A stretch of DNA of 64,000 bases. It comes from Methanospirillum purgamenti. Its GTDB lineage: Archaea > Halobacteriota > Methanomicrobia > Methanomicrobiales > Methanospirillaceae. Numbering within the stretch: position 1 is the stretch's first letter; every line of letters begins with the position of its first letter. The DNA lies in NCBI RefSeq assembly GCF_018502485.1, contig NZ_CP075546.1; one strand, 5' to 3'. Under the pieces are notes generated by a model. It had not been told where the DNA came from. It saw only the letters and a program-made list of their open reading frames with translations, and did not search any database. The position numbers and the translations under genes are program-made. This document shows positions 8,807 to 18,034 of the stretch, one piece after another.

Positions 8807-10687
8807 TTAATGAACAAATCTTCCTTTAATTGAAGCAGCAATTTTTGTATCCAAGTTTGCTGCCTTCTGGAAACATAAAAACGCCTCTCTTTTTAATCCG
8901 GCATCTTCTAATATTACCCCTTTATTCAGAAGAGCTCCCACATGTTTTGGATTTAATTTTAAGGTTTTATCATAACACTGTAAAGCATCTTTATGCCTGA
9001 CAAGATCGGTGTAAATAAGTCCCATATGATACCACGCAGATGCAAATGTGGGATCAGCACCGGTGGCTTTCGTAAATGATTCAAGTGCTTCAAAATATTG
9101 TTCGAGCTGACGATGGATCAAGCCTTTATTGAAGTATGCTTTAATATGGTATTTATCCAGTTCGATTACTTTATTATATGATTGTAGTGCATTCTCGTAG
9201 TTTTTTGATTTATGAAGGATTAATCCTCGGTTAAACCATGCTTCTATTTTTTTTGGATTTATAGTTATTACATAATCGTAATAATCAAGGGTGTCATCAT
9301 GTCGTTTTAATTTATGAAGGCATACTGCTCTATTCTTCATCGCATCAGGATGCCTTGCATTGATTTTTAGAGCATTATCATAACACTGTAGTGCTTCGTT
9401 AAATTTCCCCAATTTATAAAAACAAAGACCTCGAAGTGACCAGGTATCCGGATTCCATTTATCTAATAACAGACTCTTTCTGGTAGCCTCGAGCGCTTCT
9501 TCAACCTTTTTCATTTTTATGAGAAGATCAGCACGTGCAAGCCACACGCTGACTTCTTTCGGCTGAATTTCTAGTAATTTACCAGAACTCTGAAATGCTT
9601 CCTGAATTCTGTCCATTCTGATAAGACTACGAATTTTAAAAAGCCATGCTGATAAATTTCTTTTATCAAGCTCTAGGACTTTGTCAAACGCACTTAAAGC
9701 ATCATAGTACTGTTTATCTTCAAACAGGCAAATCCCTTTATTCAGACGTAAAATAATATCTTTTGGATTGAGATGGATTGCAGTATCAAAAGTTGTACTT
9801 GCTTCCCGATAACGACTTAGATTTTTTAGACAATATCCTTTGTAGATTAAAGACCGAAGATGGTTTTTATCATCTTTCAATACGATGTCAAAACATTCCA
9901 GTGCTTTTTCATCCTGATGACGGTGAAAAAGACTGTACCCCTTAAAAAGCCATGCTCTTATCTGAGTAGGCTCTTTTTTTACCACCTTATCAAAGCAGAT
10001 GATTGCCTCTTCGAATTCCTTCCGGTTATGATGAATAAAACCTTTGTATAACCATGATAATGTGAGATCCGGTTGAATGGTTAATGATTTCTCTATAAAG
10101 GGGTACGCTTTATCAAATTCTCCTGCCTGAACCAGATTTACAGCTGTCCGATAACATACATCTCCAAGATCTTCCTGAGATAATAATTTATCTGGAGATG
10201 TTTTTTGATCAGAAATTTCTTCAACTACTTCTTCTGATATCTCTATTGATTCAATTTGTTCATTGGATACCGTTGTATCCAATACTGTTCCAGCGGCAAA
10301 ATCTTCATCCGGAATTGATTCATCATCATCCTTTGTTTCTTTATCTCCAGAAAATTCTGTATCGGATGTCACTGGTTCTTCAGAATTTGCAATCTCTGTT
10401 GCAATTTCTTTTACTTTTATGCGTTCCGGTTCAGTTAGTGATGAAATTGGTTCTTCAGAATTATCATATTCAGGATTTATATGAGATTCAGGTAAAACAG
10501 AAATTTGAATATGAGTTTTGCTTTCAGGTAGGTCTGGTTTGGTGTCAGATTTTTTATTATGAAAATTATACTGAAATGACGAAATATCTCGGACGAGATA
10601 TGAAAGCATCTGCTCATATTGCTCAGATGTAATTTCTCCTTTTGCAAAGCGTACCTGTAATATTTTTATTGGGTCTTCATCTGACAT
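8807..10687 (-). CDS. Large TPR-repeat protein (13 TPRs) with SHOCT-like N-terminus
   Basis: A 626-residue soluble protein. The first ~35 residues (IKILQVRFAKGEITSEQYEQML) resemble the SHOCT short oligomerisation motif. Residues ~40-165 are acidic, low-complexity linker. From about residue 170 there are 13 consecutive 34-residue tetratricopeptide repeats with the usual W/Y-x2-G...A...F-x-A-L pattern (e.g. AWFNRGLILHKSKNYENAL), forming a superhelical protein-binding scaffold. No signal peptide or catalytic domain is present. It is convergent with the AdoHcy hydrolase gene (4 bp between stops) and follows the Rsm22-like gene on the same strand. Partner unknown. Confidence 0.88.
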   Translation of the reverse strand: MSDEDPIKILQVRFAKGEITSEQYEQMLSYLVRDISSFQYNFHNKKSDTKPDLPESKTHIQISVLPESHINPEYDNSEEPISSLTEPERIKVKEIATEIANSEEPVTSDTEFSGDKETKDDDESIPDEDFAAGTVLDTTVSNEQIESIEISEEVVEEISDQKTSPDKLLSQEDLGDVCYRTAVNLVQAGEFDKAYPFIEKSLTIQPDLTLSWLYKGFIHHNRKEFEEAIICFDKVVKKEPTQIRAWLFKGYSLFHRHQDEKALECFDIVLKDDKNHLRSLIYKGYCLKNLSRYREASTTFDTAIHLNPKDIILRLNKGICLFEDKQYYDALSAFDKVLELDKRNLSAWLFKIRSLIRMDRIQEAFQSSGKLLEIQPKEVSVWLARADLLIKMKKVEEALEATRKSLLLDKWNPDTWSLRGLCFYKLGKFNEALQCYDNALKINARHPDAMKNRAVCLHKLKRHDDTLDYYDYVITINPKKIEAWFNRGLILHKSKNYENALQSYNKVIELDKYHIKAYFNKGLIHRQLEQYFEALESFTKATGADPTFASAWYHMGLIYTDLVRHKDALQCYDKTLKLNPKHVGALLNKGVILEDAGLKREAFLCFQKAANLDTKIAASIKGRFVH

Positions 10688-10744
10688 TTATCGACCTGAT
10701 ATTTGATGCAATACTGAAACACTGAATATAAATTAACTGGGAAT

Positions 10745-12085
10745 CTATTTATTCATTGCAGAAACACGTGTCCGTGTTCCTGAAACAAGATTGTATGAAT
10801 TTTTTTTCGGATTCCATCTGACCCTGACATTATCGATCCTTAAGATGTCACCATAATTCGCATATCGCGCCATTTTTACTTCTTCTGTTTTCAATGTCCT
10901 GGGAATTATCAAGTACACTTTATGTGATCCTGTTCCGTCACATATTAGAAAAATTGCAAAATCTCTGGTTCCTATGTCGTTTGACAATTTTACCCCAGCA
11001 ACACTTATTTTTTCTCCCAGATAATCCTCAAGAGAATAGAATGGAATGAGTTCTTCCATTCCTACATGTGATATCAAGGGTCTTGGTTTTTTTGATAGGA
11101 TGCTATAAGAACATTTAATGTCAGTGTTCACGAACCGGTATCCATCTTTATCCTGTGACAACAAGTCCATTAATCTTGTAGACTTCATCAAGGGAAGTTC
11201 AAGAAATGACCAACAGTTTTCCGGATTACAACTCCCATCATGGAGATATCTACACGGACTGTATACATATAGTCCGGCTTTTTCTAATTCCTTTTGGAGA
11301 ATTCTCAATTGTGTTGAATGCCTGAGTTCAGCTGGTTCTACTATTACGAGAAAGCCATCATCTGATAAATGTGAGATGTATTTCATCAGAAGTGTTACCT
11401 TCTCAGAATTACTCATGTCTGATAATTCTGCGAGAACATTTTGACATGTTATGAGATTCAGTTCATCAGGAATTGATTCTGGAACTGACTTTATATCAGT
11501 ATGTGAAATAATTCCGGTTTTAATAGATGACTCTGTAGCGAATGATGAAATTAAATATCTGAATGCCTCTAAAAATTCTTCAGATTGTTCAATTGCATGT
11601 ATTGTAAGGGTTCCTGATCTTTTTTCCTTCATGTACCAAATCAATGACAGAGGTACAACACCCGGACCAGTACCAAGGTCGAGCACCACGAGATCTTTTG
11701 CTAATACTTTATCGGTTTCAAGAATTTTTAAAATAGATTTAAATTGGATGATGTATCCTGGAGCCTGATAAGCCATGTATGCAAATACATCATATGCTTT
11801 TCCATATTTTGCGTGTGGACTCTTATTCCAATATCCTGCCTTTTGAGCAAGGATAGAATTTTTAATTTTTTCGATGATTTGAGGTGAATCAACAGGTTTT
11901 CCTGTTTTAATTTCAATATATTGTTCAAATAATCGCTCTAATCGCGATGGTATCCTTAAATTTCCGGTTTTCGTAGCTTTTTCTGGCTGAATATTTTTTT
12001 TCGCATCTTTCTTTTTTTTCCGTGCATTATTCTTTTTTTCTACAAATTTTTGTATAAAATCGTTCTTAGTTTTTTTATCGGTCAT
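10745..12085 (-). CDS. Rsm22/METTL17-like ribosome-associated methyltransferase
   Basis: A 446-residue protein of the Rsm22 family, whose mitochondrial members act in small-subunit ribosome assembly. A very basic N-terminus (KKKKDAKKNI...) is followed by YMAYQAPGYIIQFKSIL, the SAM-binding motif VVLDLGTGPGVVPLSL near residue 145, NLITCQNVLAELS, and the family's Cys segment CRYLHDGSCNPENCW near 290. The equivalent cysteines in METTL17 were reported to bind an iron-sulfur cluster, so a metal or Fe-S site is plausible here. The last ~100 residues form an OB-fold-like beta-rich tail ending at a basic strand. It is upstream of the TPR gene (57-bp gap). Whether it still methylates RNA cannot be told. 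Confidence 0.8.
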   Translation of the reverse strand: MTDKKTKNDFIQKFVEKKNNARKKKKDAKKNIQPEKATKTGNLRIPSRLERLFEQYIEIKTGKPVDSPQIIEKIKNSILAQKAGYWNKSPHAKYGKAYDVFAYMAYQAPGYIIQFKSILKILETDKVLAKDLVVLDLGTGPGVVPLSLIWYMKEKRSGTLTIHAIEQSEEFLEAFRYLISSFATESSIKTGIISHTDIKSVPESIPDELNLITCQNVLAELSDMSNSEKVTLLMKYISHLSDDGFLVIVEPAELRHSTQLRILQKELEKAGLYVYSPCRYLHDGSCNPENCWSFLELPLMKSTRLMDLLSQDKDGYRFVNTDIKCSYSILSKKPRPLISHVGMEELIPFYSLEDYLGEKISVAGVKLSNDIGTRDFAIFLICDGTGSHKVYLIIPRTLKTEEVKMARYANYGDILRIDNVRVRWNPKKNSYNLVSGTRTRVSAMNK

Positions 12086-12143
12086 AAATATCTGCCATTA
12101 TTTCGCTGAACCAATTGTATGTTTCTGTTTATCTGATAATCGA

Positions 12144-12155
12144 GCATATAATATA
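12144..12155 (+). promoter_or_regulatory. TATA box for the cheY-like gene, probably leaderless mRNA
   Basis: GCATATAATATA is a good archaeal TATA element centred near 12150. The usual spacing puts the transcription start near 12175-12181, at the ATG of the receiver-domain gene. No ribosome-binding sequence precedes that ATG, which agrees with a leaderless or nearly leaderless transcript. Confidence 0.45.
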
Positions 12156-12180
12156 GTCTTACTCACAATATCCCATTCAT

Positions 12181-12588
12181 ATGAATTCCTCACAGGATAC
12201 AAGTATAGATACTTCAATTACTGGTCTCATGGTTGTTGATGATGATGAGGATATTCTTTTTACTGTTTATTCTTTATTTAAAAAAAGGCCATTCCCGATA
12301 TTACTTGCGCATTCAGGACAGGAATGTCTGAATTACCTTCAGAAAGGGTTTAAAGGAGTGATTTTGATGGACATCATGATGCCCGGACTTGATGGGTGGG
12401 AGACTATCCAGGAGATCGTCAACCGGGATATGATGCATGATCTCATTATTTCTATGTTTACTGCAAAAGATGTTCCGGATACATCACTCGATCACTTGAA
12501 AGAATATGTCTTCGATTATATTACAAAACCATTTGAACCTGAAAACCTTATCGCGCTTGTTGATGATTACCTTACAATGTTAAATTAA
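12181..12588 (+). CDS. CheY-like single-domain response regulator
   Basis: A 135-residue stand-alone receiver domain. After a 14-residue extension come the acidic pocket VVDDDED, the phospho-acceptor Asp in LMDIMMPGLDGW (about residue 62), the conserved Thr in SMFTAKDV and the Lys in DYITKPFEPENL. Thr/Lys spacing and the PxxxENL end fit the CheY/Spo0F class. There is no output domain, so it acts by protein contact. It is followed 10 bp later by the CheB gene, which suggests that the two genes together replace a conventional receiver-CheB fusion. The cognate kinase is not in the immediate neighbourhood; CheA lies outside the window. Confidence 0.92.
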   Translation: MNSSQDTSIDTSITGLMVVDDDEDILFTVYSLFKKRPFPILLAHSGQECLNYLQKGFKGVILMDIMMPGLDGWETIQEIVNRDMMHDLIISMFTAKDVPDTSLDHLKEYVFDYITKPFEPENLIALVDDYLTMLN

Positions 12589-12598
12589 AACCCATTTT

Positions 12599-13153
12599 AT
12601 GAATCTTTTTATTATTGGATCATCAACTGGTGGACCTAGAATTTTATTTGATATATTTACTGGTATTCCTGTTCTTCCGGTTGCAATTGTTATTGTGCAA
12701 CATATGCCAGAGTCAACAACCTCTCGATTTGCACGTCGTCTCTCTCAACTCACTTCTATGGAGGTTATCATTCCGAAAAGTGGAGAGATGCTAAAGCATG
12801 GCTCTCTTTATATTGCTCCTGGAGATAATCATCTGACTCTTAAAAATAATGATATTCTTCTTCTTAACTCATCAGAAAAAGTAAATTTTGTCCGCCCCTC
12901 TATTGATGTTACGATGTTGTCTCTCTCACCTGATACCCGGCATTCATATACAGGAATAATCCTGTCCGGGATGGGAAGTGATGGGGCCTATGGTCTTGCT
13001 CACATGAAAAAAATAGGTGCTACAACAATTATTCAGGATCCTGATACATGCACCATTCGAAGCATGCCTGAAGCAGCTCTAAGGGCCACAGAAGTTGATA
13101 AAATCTTAACTCCTGCCGAAATTCATTCGTTGTTATTATCAAAAAAACAGTGA
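12599..13153 (+). CDS. cheB: CheB-type protein-glutamate methylesterase (catalytic domain only)
   Basis: Removes methyl groups from receptor glutamates, opposing CheR. The 184-residue protein is the CheB C-terminal catalytic domain alone, without the usual N-terminal receiver. The catalytic Ser lies in GSSTGGP at residues 7-13, the His in VQHMPE, and the Asp in LSGMGSDGAYG near residue 127; NHL and RPSIDVT segments also match. The 10-bp spacing after the receiver gene suggests a split CheB whose phosphorylation-controlled inhibition may be mediated in trans by that receiver (inference). Its stop is 2 bp from the stop of the convergent receptor gene. Confidence 0.94.
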   Translation: MNLFIIGSSTGGPRILFDIFTGIPVLPVAIVIVQHMPESTTSRFARRLSQLTSMEVIIPKSGEMLKHGSLYIAPGDNHLTLKNNDILLLNSSEKVNFVRPSIDVTMLSLSPDTRHSYTGIILSGMGSDGAYGLAHMKKIGATTIIQDPDTCTIRSMPEAALRATEVDKILTPAEIHSLLLSKKQ

Positions 13154-13155
13154 AT

Positions 13156-16100
13156 TCAGGAAATTTCTCTCAAATGGAACACTTCCATCTCTTTTCTCAT
13201 ATTCATCACTGCTTCATTGATCAGGTTAATAATCCCATTTATTTGAGAAACAACTGCAAGAGCTTCTTCACTCGTTGCTGAAGATTGCGTGGCGTCATCT
13301 GCAGTTCTCTTAACCAGGGTGCTCATTTCATTCGCGCTAGCCGTTATTTCTTCAAATGATGCTGCCTGTTGTTCTGTGCCCTGGGCAATTATAAGCATCT
13401 TCTGATTAATATCTTCCACCGCATTTGTTAATTCATTGAAAACATTCAATGTATCTGATAATGCATTATTGCCTTCAATAACTGCCTTCCCTGCGGCTTC
13501 AATAGCATGAGCTGCACTATCTGATTTTCTCTCAAGACCCATGATCATATCTGCAATTGACTCAGCAGATGTTCTTGATTCCTGAGCAAGAGCTTTTACT
13601 TCTGCTGCTACTACTGCAAATCCTCTTCCTGCTTCACCAGCTCGTGCTGCTTCAATTGCTGCATTTAATGCAAGGAGATTTGTCTGGTTTGCAAGATCAG
13701 TGATTATATTAACAATTTTTCTTATCTGATCCATTTCATTTCGAATTGCTCCAATGATCTGTTCAACCTCAGATGATGACCTGGTTATACTCTCCATACC
13801 TTTATCTGCAGCACCAGCATATTCAGTTCCTTTTTTAGCCAATGCGTTTGCATCTTCACTTAATCGTGCCACCGCATCAGCATTTGCAGAAATATCGCTA
13901 ACCATTACGGTAAGATCAGCCATTGCCCGTAAAACCTGATCTATTCCTTCTTCTGATTTTGAAGCATTCAAAGAAGTTTCTTCAGCATTTTGTGCAATCT
14001 CCCGAGCTCCTCTGCTTACATCTTCCACACCAAATTGGGCATTACTAGAATGTTTAGAGAGTGATTCTATCTCATTATGAAGGTTTTCAATAGTTTTTGA
14101 TATATCAATTCCAATAGTATCTAAAGAATCCCTAAATTCTGCAAACTCTCCCTGAACTGAAATACTCTGATCAAAATGAGTAGACAAATTGCATGATGCA
14201 TATTCCTTTGCCACTCTCATTGCTTCCTCAATAGGCCCAACAACAGCATCAAGTGTTTTATTTATTCCTTGTACAAGTGTTGCATAGGATCCCTGATGCT
14301 TGGATACATCTGCACGTGTATGCAAATCACCAGTTGTTGCAGAATCAGATAATATTTTAACATCTTCGGTCAGTAATGAAATTGCATCAATGCACTGGTT
14401 CAAATTATTTTTTAGTTCGTTGAAATCTCCATGATATTCTTCGGTAATTTTCGGGGGGAGATCACCTTTGCTAATTCTGTCAATATATTCAGCCGCAAGA
14501 TTTAACGGACTGATGTAGGTGTCAAGCATATTATTAATGCTCTGGATCATTCCTCCATGATATCCGGAATATTTGGAAGGATCTGCTCTAACATCAAGTT
14601 TTCCTTCCAAACCTGCGTTTGTTAATAGTTGAATGTCTGCTCCACGCAATTGAATGACTTCAATGAGTGCATTTAGATTATTCTTAATTTCATTGAAGTC
14701 TCCCCTGTATTCTTCTTTAATTTTCGGTGGTGTATCCCCTTTACTAATTCTGTCTATATATTCTGCAGAAAGGTTGATGGGTCCTATATACGAATCAAGC
14801 ATATCATTGATGCCCTTAATCATCTTTCCGTTTTCTCCGGGGTATCTTGAGGGATCAGCCCGTACATCGAGTTTCCCATCTATTGCGGCATTAATAAGCA
14901 TCTTGATGTCATCATTTCTCATATGGACAACGTCGATTAATGCATTTAGGTTATTTTTAATCTCATTGAAATCCCCATGATACTCTTCAGTAATTTTTGG
15001 TGGAATGTCTCCTTTGCTAATCCTGTCAATGTATTCGGCGGAAAGGTTGATTGGCCCTATATATGCATCAAGCATGTCATTGATGCCCTTGATCATCTTT
15101 CCATTTTCTCCTGGATATCTGGAATGATCAGCTCTAACATCGAGTTTCCCGTCAATCGCTGCATCAATGAGCATCTTTATATCGTCATTTCTCATGTGTA
15201 CGACATCCATGAGAGCATTGAGATTATTTTTGATCTCATTGAAATCCCCATGATACTCTTCAGTAATTTTTGGTGGAATGTCTCCTTTGCTAATCCTGTC
15301 AATGTATTCGGCGGAAAGGTTGATTGGCCCTATATATGCATCAAGCATGTCATTGATGCCCTTGATCATCTTTCCGTTTTCTCCCGGATACCTGGAATGA
15401 TCAGCCCGTACATCGAGTTTCCCGTCAATCGCTGCATCAATGAGCAACTTGATATCGTCGTTTCTCATATGGACAACATCTATCAATGCATTCAGGTTAT
15501 TTTTAATCTCGTTGAAATCCCCATGATATACTTGAGTAATTTTTGGTGGAATGTCTCCTTTGCTAATCCTGTCAATGTATTCGGCGGAAAGGTTGATTGG
15601 TCCTATATATGCATCAAGCATGTCATTGATGCCCTTGATCATCTTTCCGTTTTCTCCCGGATACTTTGAATGATCAGCTCTAACATCGAGTTTCCCGTCA
15701 ATCGCTGCATCAATGAGCATCTTTATATCGTCATTTCTCATGTGTACGACATCAATGAGAGCATTGAGATTATTTTTAATCTCATTGAAATCCCCATGAT
15801 ACTCTTCAGTAATTTTTGGTGGAATGTCTCCTTTGCTAATCCTGTCAATGTATTCGGCGGAAAGGTTGATTGGTCCTATATATGCATCAAGCATGTCATT
15901 GATGCCCTTGATCATCTTTCCGTTTTCTCCCGGATACTTTGAATGATCAGCTCTAACATCGAGTTTCCCGTCAATCGCTGCATCAATGAGCATCTTTATA
16001 TCGTCATTTCTCATGTGTACGACATCAATGAGAGCATTAAGATTATTTTTAATCTCATTGAAGTCGCCACGGTATGCATCCGTAATTTTTGGTGGAATGT

Positions 16101-17154
16101 CTCCTTTGCTAATCCTGTCAATATATTCAGCTGAAAGGTTGATTGGTCCTATATATGCATCAAGCATGTCATTGATGCCCTTGATCATCTTTCCGTTTTC
16201 TCCCGGATACTTTGAGTGATCAGCTCTAACATCGAGTTTCCCGTCAATCGCTGCATCAATGAGCATCTTTATATCGTCATTTCTCATGTGTACGACATCA
16301 ATGAGAGCATTGAGATTATTTTTAATCTCATTGAAGTCGCCACGGTATGCATCCGTAATTTTTGGTGGAACATCTCCTTTACTAATTCTGTCAATATATT
16401 CAGCTGAAACATTAATCGGTCTGATATATGCATCTAAAATTTCATTAAATCCGGCTAAAATATTTCCATGATATCCCGGATATTTCGTGGGATCAGCCCT
16501 GGCATCTAAAATACCCTCTTCTGCAGATTTAATGAGTGTTTGAATGTCTTCTGCCCTCATTTTAGAAACATAAACGATCTGGTTGAGGTTTTGAATTAAA
16601 CCTTTAAAATCACCATGAAATTTGGTTTCATCATTGGTTTCAGGAATCTTTCCTTCGGCAAAATTGGATACTCCTGCGAATGCTATTTTTACTGGGGTGT
16701 TAATTGCCTCGATGCCCTGGTCCATTTTTTCTATAATCTCAGCAAATCCTCCTTTGTACTTTGCTGCATCAACTCTGAATGTGAGATCACCTTGTTGAAA
16801 GGCTGTGGAAAATCTGGAAACATCTTTTTCCAACATTAAAAGAGATGATCGAAGGGTACCGATCCCATCAGATATTTTCGTAAGTTCACCAGGAAGTCTT
16901 GTTTCTTCTCTTGTAAAATCTCCATTAACAAGGTTACCAATCGAAGCTTGTATTTCATTCAAATTTTTTTTGTGAATGTCTAATATCTTATTAAATAAAT
17001 TACCAATTTCAGTATTTGTACCAGAAAGTCGATTAATATCTATCCTTACTTCGATGAGTCCGGATTTTTGAAATTCGATAACTTTTTTTATTTCAGAAAA
17101 TAGGTTGTCATCCCCTTTTATTTGCATAGCATCATCAGTTTCTTGTATTCCCAT
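13156..17154 (-). CDS. Soluble poly-HAMP methyl-accepting chemotaxis receptor
   Basis: A 1332-residue chemoreceptor without any transmembrane segment, so cytoplasmic. Residues ~1-250 contain HAMP-like half units; residues ~241-968 are eight tandem 91-residue units (each starting DAYIGPINLSAEYIDRISKG and ending KMIKGINDML), each reading as a pair of HAMP-type modules. The C-terminal ~330 residues are the helical signalling hairpin with the conserved tip around IVNIITDLANQTNLLALNAA and IEAARAGEAGRGFAVVAAEV, which binds CheW and CheA. No CheR-tethering pentapeptide is seen at the C-terminus. I chose the ATG at 17154, which has GGTGA 5 bases upstream, over the GTG at 17163. Likely adaptation partners are encoded at 1349 (CheR) and 12599 (CheB). 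The ligand is unknown. Confidence 0.93.
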   Translation of the reverse strand: MGIQETDDAMQIKGDDNLFSEIKKVIEFQKSGLIEVRIDINRLSGTNTEIGNLFNKILDIHKKNLNEIQASIGNLVNGDFTREETRLPGELTKISDGIGTLRSSLLMLEKDVSRFSTAFQQGDLTFRVDAAKYKGGFAEIIEKMDQGIEAINTPVKIAFAGVSNFAEGKIPETNDETKFHGDFKGLIQNLNQIVYVSKMRAEDIQTLIKSAEEGILDARADPTKYPGYHGNILAGFNEILDAYIRPINVSAEYIDRISKGDVPPKITDAYRGDFNEIKNNLNALIDVVHMRNDDIKMLIDAAIDGKLDVRADHSKYPGENGKMIKGINDMLDAYIGPINLSAEYIDRISKGDIPPKITDAYRGDFNEIKNNLNALIDVVHMRNDDIKMLIDAAIDGKLDVRADHSKYPGENGKMIKGINDMLDAYIGPINLSAEYIDRISKGDIPPKITEEYHGDFNEIKNNLNALIDVVHMRNDDIKMLIDAAIDGKLDVRADHSKYPGENGKMIKGINDMLDAYIGPINLSAEYIDRISKGDIPPKITQVYHGDFNEIKNNLNALIDVVHMRNDDIKLLIDAAIDGKLDVRADHSRYPGENGKMIKGINDMLDAYIGPINLSAEYIDRISKGDIPPKITEEYHGDFNEIKNNLNALMDVVHMRNDDIKMLIDAAIDGKLDVRADHSRYPGENGKMIKGINDMLDAYIGPINLSAEYIDRISKGDIPPKITEEYHGDFNEIKNNLNALIDVVHMRNDDIKMLINAAIDGKLDVRADPSRYPGENGKMIKGINDMLDSYIGPINLSAEYIDRISKGDTPPKIKEEYRGDFNEIKNNLNALIEVIQLRGADIQLLTNAGLEGKLDVRADPSKYSGYHGGMIQSINNMLDTYISPLNLAAEYIDRISKGDLPPKITEEYHGDFNELKNNLNQCIDAISLLTEDVKILSDSATTGDLHTRADVSKHQGSYATLVQGINKTLDAVVGPIEEAMRVAKEYASCNLSTHFDQSISVQGEFAEFRDSLDTIGIDISKTIENLHNEIESLSKHSSNAQFGVEDVSRGAREIAQNAEETSLNASKSEEGIDQVLRAMADLTVMVSDISANADAVARLSEDANALAKKGTEYAGAADKGMESITRSSSEVEQIIGAIRNEMDQIRKIVNIITDLANQTNLLALNAAIEAARAGEAGRGFAVVAAEVKALAQESRTSAESIADMIMGLERKSDSAAHAIEAAGKAVIEGNNALSDTLNVFNELTNAVEDINQKMLIIAQGTEQQAASFEEITASANEMSTLVKRTADDATQSSATSEEALAVVSQINGIINLINEAVMNMRKEMEVFHLREIS
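14251..16434 (-). repeat. Eight in-frame 273-bp tandem repeats inside the receptor gene
   Basis: The anchor CTTTGCTAATCCTGTC or a close variant recurs at 14467, 14738, 15010, 15283, 15556, 15829, 16102 and 16375, an exact 273-bp (91-codon) period. The middle units (about 14980-16350) are nearly identical in DNA, including silent positions, whereas the outer units are diverged. This means recent expansion or gene conversion rather than old duplication. Copy number is likely to vary between strains, and short-read assemblies may collapse it. Confidence 0.95.
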
Positions 17155-17234
17155 CTCTATCACCCGATATGATGATTATATTGGAGAAAATATGTCATCA
17201 TTATATTTATATGTAAGATATGTCAGAAAAAAAG

Positions 17235-17984
17235 TTAAACAGTAGATTCCTCGCCAGGCTGCATCACTGGGTTTTCTTCCGGTGGGTTGCTGACAAGGTA
17301 ATCTTTCTGTTCATCATAATTAAGGGTCCAGTTCACTTCTGGCATTTCAAGAAGCATTTCCTCAGTCTCTTCGGAGAGGTTGCCACTAACCTTCGTTCCG
17401 GTGAACGGCCCCCATGTTCCATCAGAGTAGGAGAATATACCTTCTAGGGCAGTTGAATTCAGGAATGTAATCTCCATTACACCTGCTGAATACGGGGGCT
17501 GGTATGTAGGTTCTTCCCACCAGATACCATCCATAGCAGGTAATGTTTCATTTGAGTAACTGAAATTCCCCTGGATGTATCCTTGGTTTTCCCCATCCAT
17601 ATATGAACCCCGGATAATGTCGTCTCCGGTTAGTTTCAAATTCATCTCACCAAGAAGATCGGTATTCCAGACACCGGTCACATCTTCAATTTGTGATCCA
17701 TTTGCCCAAAATCCCCAGCTTCCATAGTCCCATGAAGAGTAGGAATTGTAGTAACTACCTCCCCATCCCCCTCCCCATGGATAATATCCTCCATACGAAG
17801 TACTAGACTGCTGGCTATAACTCTGAGAATATCCACACTGCGTTCCAAACCATGGATCCCATGCACATCCTGATGACGACTGATATTGAGAAGAGTAGCT
17901 AGATGAATACCATGCTGATCCAGTCGCTACCAGAGAGAGAACCATGATACACACACTTATCATGAAAACGGCAATCCGCTTCAT
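17235..17984 (-). CDS. Secreted Ser/Tyr/Gly/Trp-rich protein, unknown function
   Basis: A 249-residue exported protein. The first ~24 residues are a signal peptide ending near SAWYS. Residues ~25-95 are low complexity, rich in Ser, Tyr, Gly, Gln and Trp (for example YPWGGGWGGSYYNSYSS), with two cysteines that could pair. Residues ~100-215 form a beta-rich region with repeated G-x-(W/Y/F) strands (VTGVWNTDLLGEMNLKL, GIFSYSDGTWGPF), like a small lipocalin or beta-barrel type fold, and many N-glycosylation sequons. The tail is acidic. It is the last gene on the minus strand of the surface-protein block. Family not recognised. Confidence 0.7.
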   Translation of the reverse strand: MKRIAVFMISVCIMVLSLVATGSAWYSSSYSSQYQSSSGCAWDPWFGTQCGYSQSYSQQSSTSYGGYYPWGGGWGGSYYNSYSSWDYGSWGFWANGSQIEDVTGVWNTDLLGEMNLKLTGDDIIRGSYMDGENQGYIQGNFSYSNETLPAMDGIWWEEPTYQPPYSAGVMEITFLNSTALEGIFSYSDGTWGPFTGTKVSGNLSEETEEMLLEMPEVNWTLNYDEQKDYLVSNPPEENPVMQPGEESTV

Positions 17985-18034
17985 GTATTCACATCAGTAC
18001 TTCTTATAAAAAAGTATTATGGAATGTTGATCAA

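Noticed and set aside
14251..16434. CRISPR-like or satellite repeat array
   Set aside because: The unit is 273 bp, in frame and fully coding, without short repeats separated by unique spacers.
14654..16471. Several plus-strand frames with repeated protein sequence (e.g. NIEFPVNRCINEH) over the receptor gene
   Set aside because: They are antisense shadows of the 273-bp repeats; the minus strand encodes a complete, recognisable HAMP/MCP protein.
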